From contig SZPC01000002.1 of NCBI GenBank assembly GCA_030263475.1, positions 124,001 to 188,000 on the forward strand: a stretch of 64,000 bases of DNA, in the 5' to 3' direction. Shown one piece after another: positions 62,416 to 64,000 of the stretch. Within the stretch, counting starts at the first letter, position 1. Every line of letters begins with the position of its first letter. The notes under the pieces were generated by a model, which saw nothing but the letters and a program-made list of their open reading frames with translations, made no database searches and was not told the origin of the DNA. Position numbers and translations under genes: made by a program. Source of the stretch: OLB4 sp002050165 (lineage in GTDB: Bacteria > Bacteroidota > Ignavibacteria > Tepidaquicellales > Tepidaquicellaceae).

Positions 62416-64000
62416 TTCATGAGTTCACTTAAAGCATTTTGTATTTCCTTTTGTGTATCATCAATTATCTTAAATAAATCTGATGTAGTTCGCTTGTCTG
62501 AAAAGTCAGGTGCGTTGTTGTTCACGGCTTTCAGATCGTATTGCTTGTCTTCAATTTCTTTTCGTGACATGAACCAACTGCGTTCGCTGATTCTTTCAGG
62601 GCTGTCAATGGGTAAACGCAAACGATTGAGGCAATCTTCAAAATGTTTGTATTCAAGCGGGTTTCCTTTGTTCACCTTTCTTGGTCTGAAATCATCTCCC
62701 AAAGTCATATCATAATACCAAACTTGTTCTGTTGGTTTTCCTTTTTTGAAAAACAGCAAGTCGGTTTTCACACCTGCACCCGCATTTACGAAAACGCCAC
62801 CGGGCAAACTGATGATGCAAAACAAATCGCACTCATTCAGCAATTTTCTTTTCGTCTGTTTGTATGCTGCTGTCTTGGTGTGAAACAAAACGCCTTCATC
62901 TATTACCATTCCGCAAACACCGCCATCAGCCAAACTATCAATGATATGTTGCATGAAAAGAATTTGTGCTTTGCCCGTTTTGTATGCAAACTGTGCCTGT
63001 GCTGCTTTTCCTTCCTTGCTGCCGAATGGGGGATTCGTGAGAATGAAATCAAATTGGTTTGGTGCACCTCTGAATAAATCGCCAAAGGTTACTGCACCTG
63101 TCAATGTATTCCCATGCCATATTCTCGGCAAGTCAATATCGTGCAAAGCCATGTTTGCCAGCAAAACCGGAATGGCTTCGTCTGCATCTTCTCTTCCAAA
63201 GAATGTTTCGTTTTTCAGCGAAGCAATTTGTGTGGGAGTAGGCGATTGCTGAATGAGATGTTTGTAGGCTTCAATCAAAAATCCTCCGGTGCCACAACAA
63301 GGGTCGTAAATCGTTTTATCCAAAGTGGGATTAACCACATCCACAATCAAACGAATTACTTCCCGTGGTGTAAAGAATTGTCCTCCGTCATTTTTCTTTT
63401 CTCCCAAACTCGGCAGCAGCCCTTCAAATGCCTGTGAGATGGGAAACATGTGTTGGTCGTCAATTTTTGCATCGCCTAACTCCTGCACTTTGTCAATCAC
63501 ATCCTGCATGTTGGTTACGCTGATAACAACCGTCTTTTCCTTGTTGATGAAAATTTCTGAAATCACTTTTTGCAAATCGCTTGCATTGGCATTGTCTTTC
63601 AGTTTTTTCAGAAACGGAAATAAATCTTCGTTAATAAACTTCAGGTAATTGTCTGTGCCTGCATGGTCCAACTCAAAGCGTTTCCATCCTTGCAATTTGC
63701 TGCTGATGGTTTCTTCTTTTGTTTTGCTTTTGTCGTAAGGCGCTGCCCAATCTCTCCAACGATAAGGCGAAGGCAAAACCGGTTCATACGATTGCCCTAA
63801 TGCTGTTGCTCTTTGTTCTGCCTGTTGGTCTTTCAAATCCAAGTAGCGTAAAAAGAAAAGCCATGTGATTTCAGGCACATAGAGTTTTGCTCCCTTTGCT
63901 TTGTCTCTGCGAAGTATGTTGCAAATTCCTTTGATGGCTTTGTTCATGGAAGCCACCGAAGTAATTGCCTTGCCGTTATTTTCTTTTTTCTGCTTTGCCA
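62412..64000 (-). CDS. hsdM: Type I restriction-modification system methyltransferase subunit (partial at the edge)
   Basis: N6-adenine DNA methyltransferase. IYDPCCGTGGFLIEAY is the SAM motif, LTNPPFGSKEG the catalytic NPPF motif, and GQFFTPREVIRLIVDVVNPT is typical of HsdM. The frame remains open past the GTG at 63956 to the window edge, and the upstream residues (AKQKKENNGKAITS) look like a natural HsdM N-terminus with its ATG at or just past the edge. Codon choice and a higher G+C feel differ from the neighbours, suggesting transfer. hsdS and hsdR are not visible; the next gene is DUF3644. Confidence 0.92.
   Translation of the reverse strand, partial: AKQKKENNGKAITSVASMNKAIKGICNILRRDKAKGAKLYVPEITWLFFLRYLDLKDQQAEQRATALGQSYEPVLPSPYRWRDWAAPYDKSKTKEETISSKLQGWKRFELDHAGTDNYLKFINEDLFPFLKKLKDNANASDLQKVISEIFINKEKTVVISVTNMQDVIDKVQELGDAKIDDQHMFPISQAFEGLLPSLGEKKNDGGQFFTPREVIRLIVDVVNPTLDKTIYDPCCGTGGFLIEAYKHLIQQSPTPTQIASLKNETFFGREDADEAIPVLLANMALHDIDLPRIWHGNTLTGAVTFGDLFRGAPNQFDFILTNPPFGSKEGKAAQAQFAYKTGKAQILFMQHIIDSLADGGVCGMVIDEGVLFHTKTAAYKQTKRKLLNECDLFCIISLPGGVFVNAGAGVKTDLLFFKKGKPTEQVWYYDMTLGDDFRPRKVNKGNPLEYKHFEDCLNRLRLPIDSPERISERSWFMSRKEIEDKQYDLKAVNNNAPDFSDKRTTSDLFKIIDDTQKEIQNALSELMK

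Overview
The window is chromosomal DNA from an AT-rich, Gram-negative bacterium, most likely of the Bacteroidota/Chlorobi/Ignavibacteriota group. This rests on several signs: few strong Shine-Dalgarno sequences, several promoter-like TAnnTTTG -7 elements (before thyX, leuS, a RodZ-like gene and a candidate small RNA), many OmpA/DUF5683/FecR/M16-type envelope genes, a bacillithiol enzyme (BshB1) plus a YtxJ-like redox protein, and a gene remnant whose end resembles a type IX secretion sorting domain (PGIYFYRL). Exact taxonomy is an inference.

Layout. 1-6070: a branched-chain amino acid ABC ATPase cut by the window edge, an aminotransferase with a flavin split-barrel protein ending at a clear terminator, two envelope proteins of unknown function, then GDP-fucose synthase and an aldehyde dehydrogenase on the minus strand. 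6071-6787 is nearly gene-free and holds the sorting-domain remnant. 6788-13902: secG, a DUF5683 protein, a large M16 protease, an ECF sigma factor/FecR-like regulator pair and a membrane-anchored protein with a strikingly basic tail. 14108-20071: asnS, a YacP-like nuclease, a rhodanese, then an HD hydrolase, ABC-2 exporter and lipoprotein operon. 20074-23415 (minus): fbp, radA and a cation efflux protein. 23522-33108 (plus): a Sua5 enzyme followed by a cytosolic beta-propeller, a membrane von Willebrand A protein, a very large predicted outer-membrane barrel and a TonB-like protein, which may work as one envelope unit.

33112-40658 is mostly minus-strand housekeeping: ndk, PBP1A, lpxH, a DsbD-N-like protein, folE2, a NUDIX hydrolase, rpmG and proline dehydrogenase, with thyX on plus. 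Between proline dehydrogenase and leuS lies a candidate orphan structured RNA with its own promoter element and terminator. 43872-48112 (plus): bshB1, a PolB-like exonuclease, the ybaB-recR pair, a methyltransferase and two related lipoproteins. 48214-53579 (minus): an L,D-transpeptidase and a tightly packed six-gene run (yggS, divIVA, two purine nucleoside phosphorylase paralogues of which one has lost key motifs, a YtxJ-like protein, and an aldehyde dehydrogenase lacking its catalytic half). 53739-56695 (plus): a RodZ-like protein and ligA.

56926-64000 is the accessory end: a secreted helical protein, a compact three-gene module of unknown function (a duplicated-repeat protein plus two zinc-ribbon proteins), a stretch with almost no genes, a small P-loop kinase, an attC-like inverted-repeat segment, and a DUF3644 protein translationally coupled to a type I restriction methyltransferase (hsdM) that runs off the right edge, probably the border of a defence island. 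No tRNA, rRNA, CRISPR array or transposase was seen.
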